A stretch of 17,842 bases of DNA from Lutibacter sp. (GCA_003516285.1 DPCK01000028.1:19792-37633), one strand, 5' to 3'; shown: positions 5,821 to 13,932, numbered from the stretch's first letter. Numbers and translations are program-made. The notes: generated by a model not told the origin, from the sequence alone.

Positions 5821-5908
5821 ATGAAACGAGCATAACAAATTTTGATACACGAAGGAATGATTAATAACAAGCAGCAGCTGTTACCGCTAAAAAATAAAAT
5901 TTAAACAG
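5821..5908 (+). repeat. MKRA repeat unit 4 (tandem, first copy)
   Basis: 88-bp unit starting ATGAAACGAGCATAACAAAT and ending AAAATTTAAACAG. Codon 5 is TAA, but the rest of the frame still reads QIL, GMIN and QLLPLKNKI before a TAA, matching unit 1. Its first 30 bp are identical to unit 5. Confidence 0.85.
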
Positions 5909-5995
5909 ATGAAACGAGCATAACAAATTTTGATACACAGTAGAATGATTAATAGCGAACAGCATCTGCACCAATAAAAAATAAAAGATAAACAG
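5909..5995 (+). repeat. MKRA repeat unit 5 (tandem, second copy), abutting the 5996 start codon
   Basis: 87-bp unit directly after unit 4, starting ATGAAACGAGCATAACAAAT and ending GATAAACAG immediately before the ATGAAA of the barrel gene. Codon 5 is TAA and a later one-base deletion breaks the remaining frame. No separate promoter is visible between the terminator at 5777 and the gene, so the units may contain it. Confidence 0.85.
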
Positions 5996-6865
5996 ATGAA
6001 AAAATACATCACTTTATTATGGTTGTTTTCCGGACTTACTTTCGCATATTCACAAGAACCCACAAAAGAAAAGGAAATAAACGATTTAATAGAGGAGCTT
6101 TTTATGGAAGATGACATCATCAATGAATTGGCGGCATCAGTTAAAAATTATCAATTTTTATACATTTCAACAACTTATAACAGTGATACCTATTTTTCAG
6201 GACGCGACATAGGTATTGATCAATACAATTTGACTCCACAAATTACATATGTACATTCTAACGGAATATTTGCCGGCTTGTCTGGGATTTATTACAGTGA
6301 ATTTGTTCCGAAATGGGACGTAACCACTGCAACTGTTGGTTTTGGCAGAAATATTGGAAAAGACAAACTTTTTAAGTATTCCGTAGCTTATTCAAGATAT
6401 TTTTATGCCAATGATATTGATAATATTTTCACAAATACCTTCAATGTTGGTTTTGGCGTTCGAAATAAAAAGAGAACGGTGGGCACGCAATTATCGGGAT
6501 CCTTCTTATTTGGTGAGGAACAATCGTTTGAAATATCCTCCAGAAGTTTTGTGGATGTTAATTTGCTGATAACGAAAAATACAAGCTTAAAGTTTAAACC
6601 GCAATTAAATATCATCGCCGGAAAACAAACCATTGAACTGGCAAGGATTTTCAGTCAAAACGGACAATTGGTAACCCAGTATACAGAAAATGAGGTGTTT
6701 GATTTGATAAATACCCAAATAAATCTGCCATTGATTTATAGCACAAAATCATTTGACTTTGAAGCGGGTTATAACATCAATTTTCCCAATGCCATCGGTG
6801 ATGAATCAAATCTTAAAAATACCGGATTTTTTAATTTATCTATAGGGTATTTGATTGATTTATAA
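5996..6865 (+). CDS. Secreted beta-barrel-like protein of unknown function
   Basis: 289 residues, no family recognised. Residues 1-19 form a signal peptide (MKKYITLLWLFSGLTFAYS, then QEP). An acidic helical stretch follows (about 22-45, KEINDLIEELFMEDDIINEL). From about residue 50 to the end there are alternating hydrophobic/polar strands, e.g. YQFLYISTTYNSDTYFSGR, GIFAGLSGIYYSEFV, VTTATVGFGRNIG, FKYSVAYSRYFYAND, TFNVGFGVRNK, VGTQLSGSFLFGE, SFDFEAGYNINFPNAI and GFFNLSIGYLIDL, consistent with an outer-membrane barrel of 10-12 strands. It follows the ECF cluster but is separated from it by a terminator and two repeat units and lacks the AACT-N15-GGTCTAA motif, so membership of that regulon is uncertain. 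Confidence 0.75.
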   Translation: MKKYITLLWLFSGLTFAYSQEPTKEKEINDLIEELFMEDDIINELAASVKNYQFLYISTTYNSDTYFSGRDIGIDQYNLTPQITYVHSNGIFAGLSGIYYSEFVPKWDVTTATVGFGRNIGKDKLFKYSVAYSRYFYANDIDNIFTNTFNVGFGVRNKKRTVGTQLSGSFLFGEEQSFEISSRSFVDVNLLITKNTSLKFKPQLNIIAGKQTIELARIFSQNGQLVTQYTENEVFDLINTQINLPLIYSTKSFDFEAGYNINFPNAIGDESNLKNTGFFNLSIGYLIDL

Positions 6866-6876
6866 TAAAATTAGTA

Positions 6877-7134
6877 TTTTAAATCATTGTTGTCCGGTTA
6901 AATTTTTCAGAAAAAACAGGTCGCCCCGATGGGGCTTTAAACCTGACTTTTTACAATATTCTACAAACATTTCGCTCCTACGGAGCTGTTTTTAGTCCCA
7001 TCGGGACGACCTGCTTGTAGAAAATAGTTTTTCATTAAAAACAAGCCCCATCGGGGCGACCTGTTTGTTAAGTCCCATTTAGATTGAGATTTATAAAATG
7101 CAATGAGTTTTTATCGGACAATAATGATTTTAAA
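6877..7134. repeat. Nested inverted-repeat element (about 258 bp) with CCCCGATGGGG hairpins
   Basis: Outer arms 6877-6896 and 7115-7134 match as inverted repeats in 18 of 20 positions. Inside them, 6915-6937 and 7043-7065 form a perfect 23-bp inverted repeat containing GGTCGCCCCGATGGGGC. Further in, TTCTACAA (6959-6966) pairs with TTGTAGAA (7015-7022), around the small hairpin GCTCCTACGGAGC (6974-6986) and TCCCATCGGGACGACCTG (6996-7013). The GATGGGG and CTACGGAG motifs are, to my knowledge, scattered in many Bacteroidota genomes. It lies between the ends of convergent genes and contains no ORF of its own; it may also act as a two-way terminator. Confidence 0.75.
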
Positions 7135-7150
7135 TGTGTCTTAACAATTT

Positions 7151-7915
7151 CTAAAATTTCTCAAAAACACCCAATCCGAATAAAGCAAAATCATATTTTA
7201 CAGGATCATTTTTGTCCATTATTCGCAAACTGGCATCCAATGCTGCCAAAGCTTTGGCATCGTTTTGTTTTCTGGTTAAAAGTCCAAGTTTGCGGGCTAC
7301 ATTCCCCGAATGAACGTCGAGCGGACAAGAGAGCTGGGCGGGTGAGAGGCTGTTCCAAATTCCGAAATCCACCCCTGTATGGTCATTTCTCACCATCCAT
7401 CTTAAAAACATATTAATCCTTTTTGCTGCTGAATTATTTAACGGATCGGAAATATGCTTTTTCGTTCTTTGTGCGTGCGGAATTTCAAAAAATATTTTCT
7501 TGAACTCATAAATGGCTGTTTGTGTGGAATTGGAAGTCGCGTTTTTAGAAAACACATTTTCCATTCCGTCGTGATTTTTGTAAATATGCTGCAACGCAGT
7601 GATAAAATATTTAAAATCATCGACATTAAAAGTCCGGTGCACAAAATGTTCGATGTCATCCAAATGATGCGCCTTGTGGTTCATCACAAAATCGTACGGC
7701 GAATTGCCCAGCAAATCCATCATTGTAAAGGCATTTTTGATAATGGATTTTCGGTTTCCCCAAGCAATGGTAGCGGTTAAAAAGGCTGAAATTTCTATGT
7801 CTTCCTTCAATGAAAATTGATGCGGAATTTGAATGGGATCGCTGTCAATAAACGTTGGATTGTTATATTGGATCACTTTTTCGTCCAAAAATTCTTTGAG
7901 CTCGGTTTTATTCAA
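7151..7915 (-). CDS. DUF2400 / TIGR02757 family protein
   Basis: 254-residue cytosolic protein with the full expected length. Recognised by FIDSDPIQIPHQFS near the start, DIEISAFLTATIAWGNRKSI (about 38-57), MFLRWMVRNDHTGVDFGIW, LSCPLDVHSGNVARKLGLL and the C-terminal PVKYDFALFGLGVFEKF. Biochemical function is unknown; some descriptions place the family near helix-hairpin-helix DNA glycosylase-like folds, which I cannot confirm here. The start is TTG at 7915, 8 nt inside the end of miaA; the next Met is about 60 residues in and would delete conserved sequence. It is the last gene of the minus-strand cluster. Confidence 0.9.
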   Translation of the reverse strand: MNKTELKEFLDEKVIQYNNPTFIDSDPIQIPHQFSLKEDIEISAFLTATIAWGNRKSIIKNAFTMMDLLGNSPYDFVMNHKAHHLDDIEHFVHRTFNVDDFKYFITALQHIYKNHDGMENVFSKNATSNSTQTAIYEFKKIFFEIPHAQRTKKHISDPLNNSAAKRINMFLRWMVRNDHTGVDFGIWNSLSPAQLSCPLDVHSGNVARKLGLLTRKQNDAKALAALDASLRIMDKNDPVKYDFALFGLGVFEKF

Positions 7916-8819
7916 GGTGAATTATTTTTTCAATTTCAGGAATGATTTCTGAAGGGTTTGTTTTAAAATCGAACCAATGAATGGTTTCATCTTTTTTATT
8001 CCAGGTCACTTGCCTTTTCGCAAATCTCCGTGTGTTTTTTTTAATTTCTTCAATGGCGGATTCCAAGGTGTATTTTCCGTCGAAATAATCGAAAAATTCC
8101 CGGTAACCAACCGTTTGCAAGGCATTCAGTTCTTTATGCGGATAAAGCGTTTTGGCTTCTTCCAGCAAGCCTTCTTCCAGCATTAAATCAACTCTTTGGT
8201 TGATGCGGTTGTACATTATTTCCCTATCGGCGGTCAGGCCAATTTTTATCGGAATAAAATTTCGTTTGGTTTTATTTTTATTTTTGAATGAAGAATAGGG
8301 TTTTCCGGTTCCTATGCAAATTTCCAATGCCCTGATTAATCGGTGCGGATTTTCAATTTCAATGGCTTGATAAGATTCCGGATCGAAATCTTTTAACTGA
8401 TTTTGAAGAATTTCAAGTTCTCCGTTTTCAATTTGTGAATTTAATCTTTTTCTGATTTCAGGATCGATTTCGGGGAAATCGTCAAAACCTTCAAGTACGG
8501 CGTTGGTGTACAATCCGCTACCGCCAACCATCACAACAATATTATTTTTTAAAAATAATGTGTCTAATATTTTAAGCGCATCTTTTTCAAATTGTCCAAC
8601 ATTATATTCATCAAAAATCGAAATATTTTGAATAAAATGATGCGGAACAGCAGCCAATTCTTCATCAGAAGGAACCGCGGTGCCAATGTTCATTTCTTTG
8701 AAAAACTGGCGCGAATCGCACGAAATAATTTCTGTATTGAAATGCTGCGCCAACTGAATGCTCAAGGCCGTTTTGCCAATGGCAGTGGCGCCAATCACCG
8801 TGATTAAATAGTTATTCAT
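7908..8819 (-). CDS. miaA: tRNA dimethylallyltransferase
   Basis: Transfers a dimethylallyl group from DMAPP to N6 of adenosine 37 in tRNAs reading UNN codons. 303 residues, normal length. The P-loop is GATAIGKT (10-17), followed by the substrate motif SCDSRQFFKEMNIGTA and HHFIQNISIFDEYNVGQFEKDA. GGSGLYTNAVLEGFD, ENPHRLIRALEI and LQTVGYREFFDYFDG (tRNA-binding region) are all present, as is the C-terminal RRFAKRQVTWNKKD. DSRQFF in place of the DSxQVY of E. coli is typical of Bacteroidota. It overlaps the downstream DUF2400 gene by 8 nt, and 60 bp separate it from the exonuclease gene upstream. Confidence 0.96.
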   Translation of the reverse strand: MNNYLITVIGATAIGKTALSIQLAQHFNTEIISCDSRQFFKEMNIGTAVPSDEELAAVPHHFIQNISIFDEYNVGQFEKDALKILDTLFLKNNIVVMVGGSGLYTNAVLEGFDDFPEIDPEIRKRLNSQIENGELEILQNQLKDFDPESYQAIEIENPHRLIRALEICIGTGKPYSSFKNKNKTKRNFIPIKIGLTADREIMYNRINQRVDLMLEEGLLEEAKTLYPHKELNALQTVGYREFFDYFDGKYTLESAIEEIKKNTRRFAKRQVTWNKKDETIHWFDFKTNPSEIIPEIEKIIHLE

Positions 8820-8879
8820 AAATAATTTTATTCACATTCTAGTAAAAGTACTTTAAAATGAATTACAGCTATTAATTAT

Positions 8880-9956
8880 TTAAAACCTGATTAGTTTTTC
8901 AACGGTATTTTTTTGAAGGTATTGTTTGATAATTGTCCTGTTATGGGCGGAATTTTCCATTGGAGAAATCATACATCTCAAAATTTCAATGTTATTTAAC
9001 TGATAACCTAAATTAGTGAAACAAAACCCTTTAAGTTCGTTACCTTCAATTAATACTACCGATTTTTCGCCCAAATTTCTTCCTTTGTCAACCACCACCA
9101 TATTGGCGTTGCTGAATGAAATTTGCACAAATTTATTTTTGGCGGTTGTATTATATTTTGGCTGATTGACCTTTAATTCTTCGGCATATTTAAGTGCTGC
9201 AATCAATTGGTTTCCGGTTTCTTCGTAACTGACAGAAACTACATCGGACTGTAACAAGATGGCTCTTTTTGAGGTTCTTAAAAACAGTTGATTTACCGCT
9301 TTTTTAATGCTTTTTCCTTTACCGATATAAAGAATGTTGGTGCTGCTGTGAATATAAAAAACGCCAGTTTTTGATGGCAATTCTTCAATCATAGACATCA
9401 GTTTAGGCGCCAATGATCTGCTGTTTTCTTTAACTGCGGCCTCTTTCAGGATTTCCTTATATGAATCTTTGTTCAATAAAAGTTTAAAAAGCAGTACCGT
9501 TGCAAGTGCATCCCCATCGGCTCTGTGCCGTCCTGATAACGGAATTCCAAGTGTTTTGCATAAATTTCCCAGCTTATAGGAATTGAGATCCGGAATTAAT
9601 TTTTGGCTTAATTCAACGGTGCACAATGTTTTTCGTTCGAACTCAAATCCCAATCTTCTGAACTCGGTGGTTAAAATTCTGTTGTCAAAACTTGCGTTAT
9701 GGGCCACTAAAACACAACCTTCAGTAATTTCAACAATGCGTTTTGCAATCTCGTAAAATTTAGGTGCATTTTTTAGCATTCCGGAATTTATGCCGGTCAG
9801 GTTGACCACAAATGGCTGAATTTCCCTCTCAGGATTTACCAAACTTATAAATTGATCAACAATTTGATGCCCGTCAAATTTATAAATGGCAATTTCCGTA
9901 ATGCCTTCTTCATTATATTTTCCGCCTGTGGTTTCTATGTCGAGTATTGCGTACAT
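8880..9956 (-). CDS. DEDDh 3'-5' exonuclease with degenerate GIY-YIG domain (DnaQ/UvrC-like)
   Basis: 358 residues. The DnaQ-type exonuclease domain (1-165) is complete: D6 and E8 in LDIETTGG, D91 in VAHNASFD, H144 and D149 in HRADGD. A linker leads to a GIY-YIG-like domain (about 193-270): TGVFYIHSSTNILYIGKGKSIKKAVNQLF, ending NQPKYN. Compared with the UvrC/Cho pattern, the first tyrosine is F200 (GVF), the arginine after YIGK is alanine (KKAVNQ) and the glutamate nine residues before P-x-Y-N is tyrosine, so this half is probably not a nuclease. About 90 residues of unclear fold follow. Bacteroidota relatives are, from memory, near 450 residues, so this one is short. Its ATG overlaps the yggS stop by one base (TAATG). 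DNA repair or proofreading is inferred. Confidence 0.87.
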   Translation of the reverse strand: MYAILDIETTGGKYNEEGITEIAIYKFDGHQIVDQFISLVNPEREIQPFVVNLTGINSGMLKNAPKFYEIAKRIVEITEGCVLVAHNASFDNRILTTEFRRLGFEFERKTLCTVELSQKLIPDLNSYKLGNLCKTLGIPLSGRHRADGDALATVLLFKLLLNKDSYKEILKEAAVKENSRSLAPKLMSMIEELPSKTGVFYIHSSTNILYIGKGKSIKKAVNQLFLRTSKRAILLQSDVVSVSYEETGNQLIAALKYAEELKVNQPKYNTTAKNKFVQISFSNANMVVVDKGRNLGEKSVVLIEGNELKGFCFTNLGYQLNNIEILRCMISPMENSAHNRTIIKQYLQKNTVEKLIRF

Positions 9957-10624
9957 TAATTATAATTTCGTAATCCAAAAATGGCGCTTCCAACCCTAAT
10001 CATCGTGCTGCCTTCTTCAATGGCAATTTCATAGTCGCCGCTCATTCCCATTGATAAAATGGCCGGATTTACATTAAACGATTTGTATTTTTGAAGTGAA
10101 TCAAAAAAATATTTTAAGGACTTAAATTCACCGCGAATAATTTCCTGACCATCCGTAAAACTTGCCATTCCCATCAATCCTGCAATGTTTATGTTTTTCA
10201 GACTTTTTAATTCTTCTGATTTTAACAATTTCTCTGCCTCAGCAAATGACAATCCGAATTTGGTTGCTTCACTGGCTATTTTAATTTCCAACAAGCAATT
10301 GATACTTCGGTTGTGTTTAAGCGCCTGTTTGTTTATTTCCTGAAGCGTTTTAAAACTGTCAACGCCGTGGATTAAATGCACAAAATGCGCCATATATTTC
10401 ACTTTGTTGCTTTGTAAATGGCCAATCATATGCCACTCAATATCTTTAGGCAAGATATCAAACTTTTCGACCATTTCCTGAATTTTATTTTCACCAAAAG
10501 CCCTTTGCCCAGCCTGATATGCTTCCAAAACAGAAGCTGCAGGCTGGGTTTTAGAAACCGCGATTAGCGTAACATTTTCAGGGATAGTTCTTGTAATGTT
10601 ATTTAAATTATTTTTTATGCTCAC
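9956..10624 (-). CDS. yggS: YggS/PROSC-family pyridoxal phosphate-binding protein
   Basis: PLP homeostasis protein with an alanine-racemase-like TIM barrel and no known enzyme activity. With a GTG start it has 222 residues, beginning MSIKNNLNNI as in relatives; a TTG one codon earlier (10627) is an alternative. Motifs: the PLP lysine in IAVSKTQP (K25), RAFGENKIQEMVEKF, IEWHMIGHLQSNK, LLEIKIASEATKFGL, GLMGMASFTD, LSMGMSGDYEIAIEEGSTMIRVGSAIFG. It is packed between DUF1015 (4 bp gap) and the exonuclease gene (1-nt overlap). A PLP-handling protein close to the PLP enzyme SerC may be functional or just operon packing. Confidence 0.93.
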   Translation of the reverse strand: MSIKNNLNNITRTIPENVTLIAVSKTQPAASVLEAYQAGQRAFGENKIQEMVEKFDILPKDIEWHMIGHLQSNKVKYMAHFVHLIHGVDSFKTLQEINKQALKHNRSINCLLEIKIASEATKFGLSFAEAEKLLKSEELKSLKNINIAGLMGMASFTDGQEIIRGEFKSLKYFFDSLQKYKSFNVNPAILSMGMSGDYEIAIEEGSTMIRVGSAIFGLRNYN

Positions 10625-10628
10625 CAAA

Positions 10629-11879
10629 TTAATTTAATTTATTGATCACCAATCCCGAACGTAATTTTGGCTCAAACCAAGTTACTTTTGGGGGCATAAT
10701 ATTTCCGGTATCGGCAATATTCATCAATTGATTCATACTTACAGGAAATAAAGCAAATGCCACAGCCATTTCACCGCTGTCAACGCGTTTGCTCAATTCT
10801 GATAAACCTCTTATTCCGCCCACAAAATCAATTCGTGTATCGGTTCTTAAATTGATGATATTTAAAATTGGTTCCAGAATATATTTTGACAACACGCTCA
10901 CATCTAAACTGTCGATGGGATTGTCATCATTATAAGTTGGTTTTTTGGCAGTCAAGCCATACCATTTTCCGCCTAAATACATCGAGAAATCGTGTAATTT
11001 TTCCGGTTTTACAATGGAATCGCTAATTTGTGTAATGCCAAAATTTGCATCAATTTTTTCCAAAAATTCTGTAGTATTTAATCCATTTAAATCTTTAACA
11101 ACGCGATTGTAATCAATGATTTGCAATTGGTTATCCGGGAAATGCACCGCCATAAAATAATTATAAGGCTCATTACCGGTATGATTTGGGTTTTGAGCAC
11201 CAAATTCAGCGCTCATTCCCGCTGCAGCGGCCGTTCTGTGATGACCATCGGCCACATACGTGCAAGGAACTTTTTCTATGAAAAGTTTTTCCAACGTTTT
11301 ATTGACTTTAGCATCTTCAATCACCCAAAAATGATGTCCAAAACCATCTTCCGAAGTAAAATCATAGATAGGATTTTTAGTTGTCACAATATCATTAACA
11401 ATTGCATCAATTTCAGGAACAGCGCGATAGGTAAAAAATACAGGCTCAATGTTTGCAATTAAGATTCTTGAGAGTACTTTACGGTCTTCTTCTTTGTCGG
11501 GACGCGTTAATTCGTGCTTTTTTATATTTCCATCCAAATAATCTTGGCAAGAAGCAGCGCCAACAATACCATATTGTGTTTTATTGTTCATGGTTTGTGC
11601 GTAAATATAATAATGATCTTCAGTATCTTGAACTAAAAAGCCCTTTTCCTGAAAAGCTTCAAAATTATCTTTGGCTCTTGTGTACACTTTTTCTTCGTGC
11701 GGATCTGTGCCTTTGTTAAATTCAATTTCGGCACGTGTAATGTGTAATAATGATGCATTTTTGCCAACAACCATATTGGTGGCTTCTTCAGAATTCATAA
11801 CATCATAGGGTAAACAAGCGACTTCCTCAACCATATTTTTAGGGGGGCGAAGTCCTTTAAAGGGTTTTATAATTGCCAT
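10629..11879 (-). CDS. DUF1015 family protein, candidate phosphotransfer enzyme of serine metabolism
   Basis: 416 residues, full family length. It begins MAIIKPFKGLRPPKNM and has the early LPYDV motif, ITRAEI, KKHELTRPDKEEDRK (120-134), then YVADGHHRTAAAAGM (D211, G212, H213, H214, R215), and FVGGIRGLSEL and MPPKVTWFEPKLRSGL near the C-terminus. The function is not established in my knowledge. The DGHHR motif resembles the GxHR-type motif of the ParB/sulfiredoxin superfamily, which includes an archaeal free-serine kinase. Together with its position 3 bp after serA, this makes a role in phosphoserine/serine conversion an attractive inference. No serB-like phosphatase is encoded nearby. Soluble, no signal peptide. 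Confidence 0.9.
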   Translation of the reverse strand: MAIIKPFKGLRPPKNMVEEVACLPYDVMNSEEATNMVVGKNASLLHITRAEIEFNKGTDPHEEKVYTRAKDNFEAFQEKGFLVQDTEDHYYIYAQTMNNKTQYGIVGAASCQDYLDGNIKKHELTRPDKEEDRKVLSRILIANIEPVFFTYRAVPEIDAIVNDIVTTKNPIYDFTSEDGFGHHFWVIEDAKVNKTLEKLFIEKVPCTYVADGHHRTAAAAGMSAEFGAQNPNHTGNEPYNYFMAVHFPDNQLQIIDYNRVVKDLNGLNTTEFLEKIDANFGITQISDSIVKPEKLHDFSMYLGGKWYGLTAKKPTYNDDNPIDSLDVSVLSKYILEPILNIINLRTDTRIDFVGGIRGLSELSKRVDSGEMAVAFALFPVSMNQLMNIADTGNIMPPKVTWFEPKLRSGLVINKLN

Positions 11880-11882
11880 TCG

Positions 11883-12842
11883 TTATTTATTGGTTTTAAA
11901 AAATTCGATAATTTGTGAAGCCAATTCAGATCCAATTCTATCCTGTGCTTCAGCTGTTGCCGCGCCAATATGAGGCGTAAGCGATAGATTTGCATTCATT
12001 AACAATTGAATTTCCGGGGTTGGTTCTTTTTCAAACACATCAAGCGCCGCGCCGGCAATTTTTCCGCTTTCAATGGCTTTCACCAAAGCAACTTCATCAA
12101 GAACACCGCCGCGTGCCGCATTCACAATAAAAGCGCCATTTTTCATCATATCAAACTCTTTTTTTGAAATCACATATTCTTTTTGTGCAGGAACGTGGAT
12201 GGTTATAAAATCAGCCTGTTTTAAAACTTCTTCTTTGCTGATGGTTTTTATGTTGAAAAACACCGCTTGATGATCAAAAAATTCCAATTCTAAGGTTGCT
12301 GCTTCTAAAAATGGATCAAAAGCCACTACTTTCATTCCCAATCCCAAAGCAACTTTAGCCGTTGCTTGTCCAATTCGTCCAAAACCAAGTACACCAAGTG
12401 TTTTTCCTCTTAATTCAATTCCTTTCGCATACGATTTTTTTAAATCGTTGAATTTAGAATCCCCAACCAACGGCATATTTCGATTAGATTCGTGTAAAAA
12501 ACGAACCAAGCCAAATAAATGCGCAAAAACAAGTTCAGCCACAGAATGTGACGATGCTGCTGGCGTATTTATGACCATTATTCCTTTTTCACGTGCATAT
12601 TCAACATCGATATTGTCCATTCCAACGCCGCCACGGCCAATAATTTTAAGGGTAGGGCAGTTGTCAATAATGTCTTTTCTGACTTTGGTGGCGCTTCTTA
12701 CAAGCAACACGGAAACTTTATTTTTATTCAGATAATCTAACAGTTGTTCTTGGGCTACAGTGGTTAAATCCACTTCAAATCCAGCTTTTTCAAGTCCTAC
12801 AATGCCGCTTTTGTCCAATCCGTCATTCGCTAATACCTTCAT
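11883..12842 (-). CDS. serA: D-3-phosphoglycerate dehydrogenase (D-2-hydroxyacid dehydrogenase)
   Basis: First committed step of serine synthesis: oxidises 3-phosphoglycerate to 3-phosphohydroxypyruvate with NAD+. 319 residues, the short form without the C-terminal ACT domain, so serine feedback through ACT is not expected. N-terminal half-domain: VLLVRSATKV and IIGRGGVGMDNID. Nucleotide-binding domain (about 100-285): VAELVFAHLFGLVR, the glycine motif VLGFGRIGQ (151-159), and the acidic residue in VVAFDPF. The catalytic triad is complete: R244 (NAARGGVLDE), E273 (EKEPTPE) and H291 (TPHIGAATAEAQ). It lies 19 bp after serC, which makes the substrate assignment safe despite the broad superfamily. 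Confidence 0.94.
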   Translation of the reverse strand: MKVLANDGLDKSGIVGLEKAGFEVDLTTVAQEQLLDYLNKNKVSVLLVRSATKVRKDIIDNCPTLKIIGRGGVGMDNIDVEYAREKGIMVINTPAASSHSVAELVFAHLFGLVRFLHESNRNMPLVGDSKFNDLKKSYAKGIELRGKTLGVLGFGRIGQATAKVALGLGMKVVAFDPFLEAATLELEFFDHQAVFFNIKTISKEEVLKQADFITIHVPAQKEYVISKKEFDMMKNGAFIVNAARGGVLDEVALVKAIESGKIAGAALDVFEKEPTPEIQLLMNANLSLTPHIGAATAEAQDRIGSELASQIIEFFKTNK

Positions 12843-12861
12843 TTTATCTATTTTTATTAAT

Positions 12862-13932
12862 TTATGCTAATTGTTTTTCAAGTTGTTTCATCTCATCAAC
12901 CAAAACCTGTACGCTTTCTATTGGCAAGGCATTGTACATACTTGCGCGGTAACCGCCAACAGATCTGTGGCCTTTAAGTCCGCTAATTCCTGCTGCATTC
13001 CAAAGTTTGTCGAATGCTTCTTTGTTTGCCTCATCAACCAAGTTAAAAGTAGCGTTCATCAATGAACGATCTTCTTTTTCAGCATAACCTTTAAAAAGTG
13101 GATTTCTGTCAATTTCAGCATATATCAATGCTGCTTTTGCTTCATTAAGTTTTTCAACAGCAGAAATTCCGCCTAAATTTTTTAGCCATTCCAAGGTTAA
13201 CATCGAAACATAAACGGCAAACACAGAAGGTGTATTAAACATACTTTCCTTTGCAATATGAACCTGATAATCCAATATTGACGGAATTTTTCTGCCCGAT
13301 TTTCCTAAAACCGCATCTTTTATCACAATCAATGTGGTTCCCGCAGGTCCCATATTTTTTTGTGCGCCTGCATAAATAATGTCAAACTGGCTAAAATCTA
13401 GCTGACGTGAGAAAATATCGGAACTCATATCGCAAATTAACGGACTGTTGGTTTTTGGAAACGATTTTAACTGCGTTCCGTAAATGGTATTGTTTGAAGT
13501 GCAATGGAAATAATCTGCATCCGCAGGAATTGAATAATTTTTTGGGATAAAGTTATAGCCTTTTTCTTTTGATGAAGCAACCACTTCAACATTGCCCAAA
13601 ATTTTTGCTTCTTTAATGGCATTTGAACTCCAGGTGCCTGTGTCTAAATAAGCTGCTTTTCCGTCAACTTTTAAAAGGTTGTAAGGAACTCTTAAAAATT
13701 CCAGACTAGCACCGCCTTGCAAAAATACTACAGAGTATCCGTCAGGCAGGTTTAATAATTCTTTCACTAAGTTGCAGGCGTTATCCATCACATCGACAAA
13801 ATCTTTGCTTCTGTGTGAAACTTCAATTAAAGATAAATCAAGACCGTTGAAATTTAATAAAGCATCTGCCGCTTTTTTAATAACTTCTTGCGGTAATATT
13901 GATGGACCTGCACTAAAATTATGTTTTTTCAT
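12862..13932 (-). CDS. serC: Phosphoserine aminotransferase
   Basis: PLP enzyme that transaminates 3-phosphohydroxypyruvate with glutamate to O-phosphoserine; it may also act on the pyridoxine-pathway analogue. 356 residues, normal. N-terminal NFSAGPSILP (5-14), EVSHRSKDF, VVFLQGGASLEF (68-79), then ICDMSSDIFSR with D168 contacting the PLP ring, and AGAQKNMGPAG with the PLP lysine K192. The C-terminal KGHRSVGGYRASMYNA is the phosphate/carboxylate-binding end typical of SerC. It is followed closely by serA. The 79-bp gap to the upstream reductase gene holds a possible promoter, so the serine genes may be transcribed separately as well as by read-through. Confidence 0.96.
   Translation of the reverse strand: MKKHNFSAGPSILPQEVIKKAADALLNFNGLDLSLIEVSHRSKDFVDVMDNACNLVKELLNLPDGYSVVFLQGGASLEFLRVPYNLLKVDGKAAYLDTGTWSSNAIKEAKILGNVEVVASSKEKGYNFIPKNYSIPADADYFHCTSNNTIYGTQLKSFPKTNSPLICDMSSDIFSRQLDFSQFDIIYAGAQKNMGPAGTTLIVIKDAVLGKSGRKIPSILDYQVHIAKESMFNTPSVFAVYVSMLTLEWLKNLGGISAVEKLNEAKAALIYAEIDRNPLFKGYAEKEDRSLMNATFNLVDEANKEAFDKLWNAAGISGLKGHRSVGGYRASMYNALPIESVQVLVDEMKQLEKQLA

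Noticed and set aside
5821..5995. Tandem units as a CRISPR array
   Set aside because: Only two adjoining units of 87-88 bp, no unique spacers between them, no cas genes, and related units occur elsewhere next to genes.
7084..7416. 110-codon plus-strand ORF
   Set aside because: It lies antisense to the well-conserved C-terminal half of the DUF2400 gene, and its first part spans the inverted-repeat arm. Composition and lack of any motif mark it as a shadow frame.
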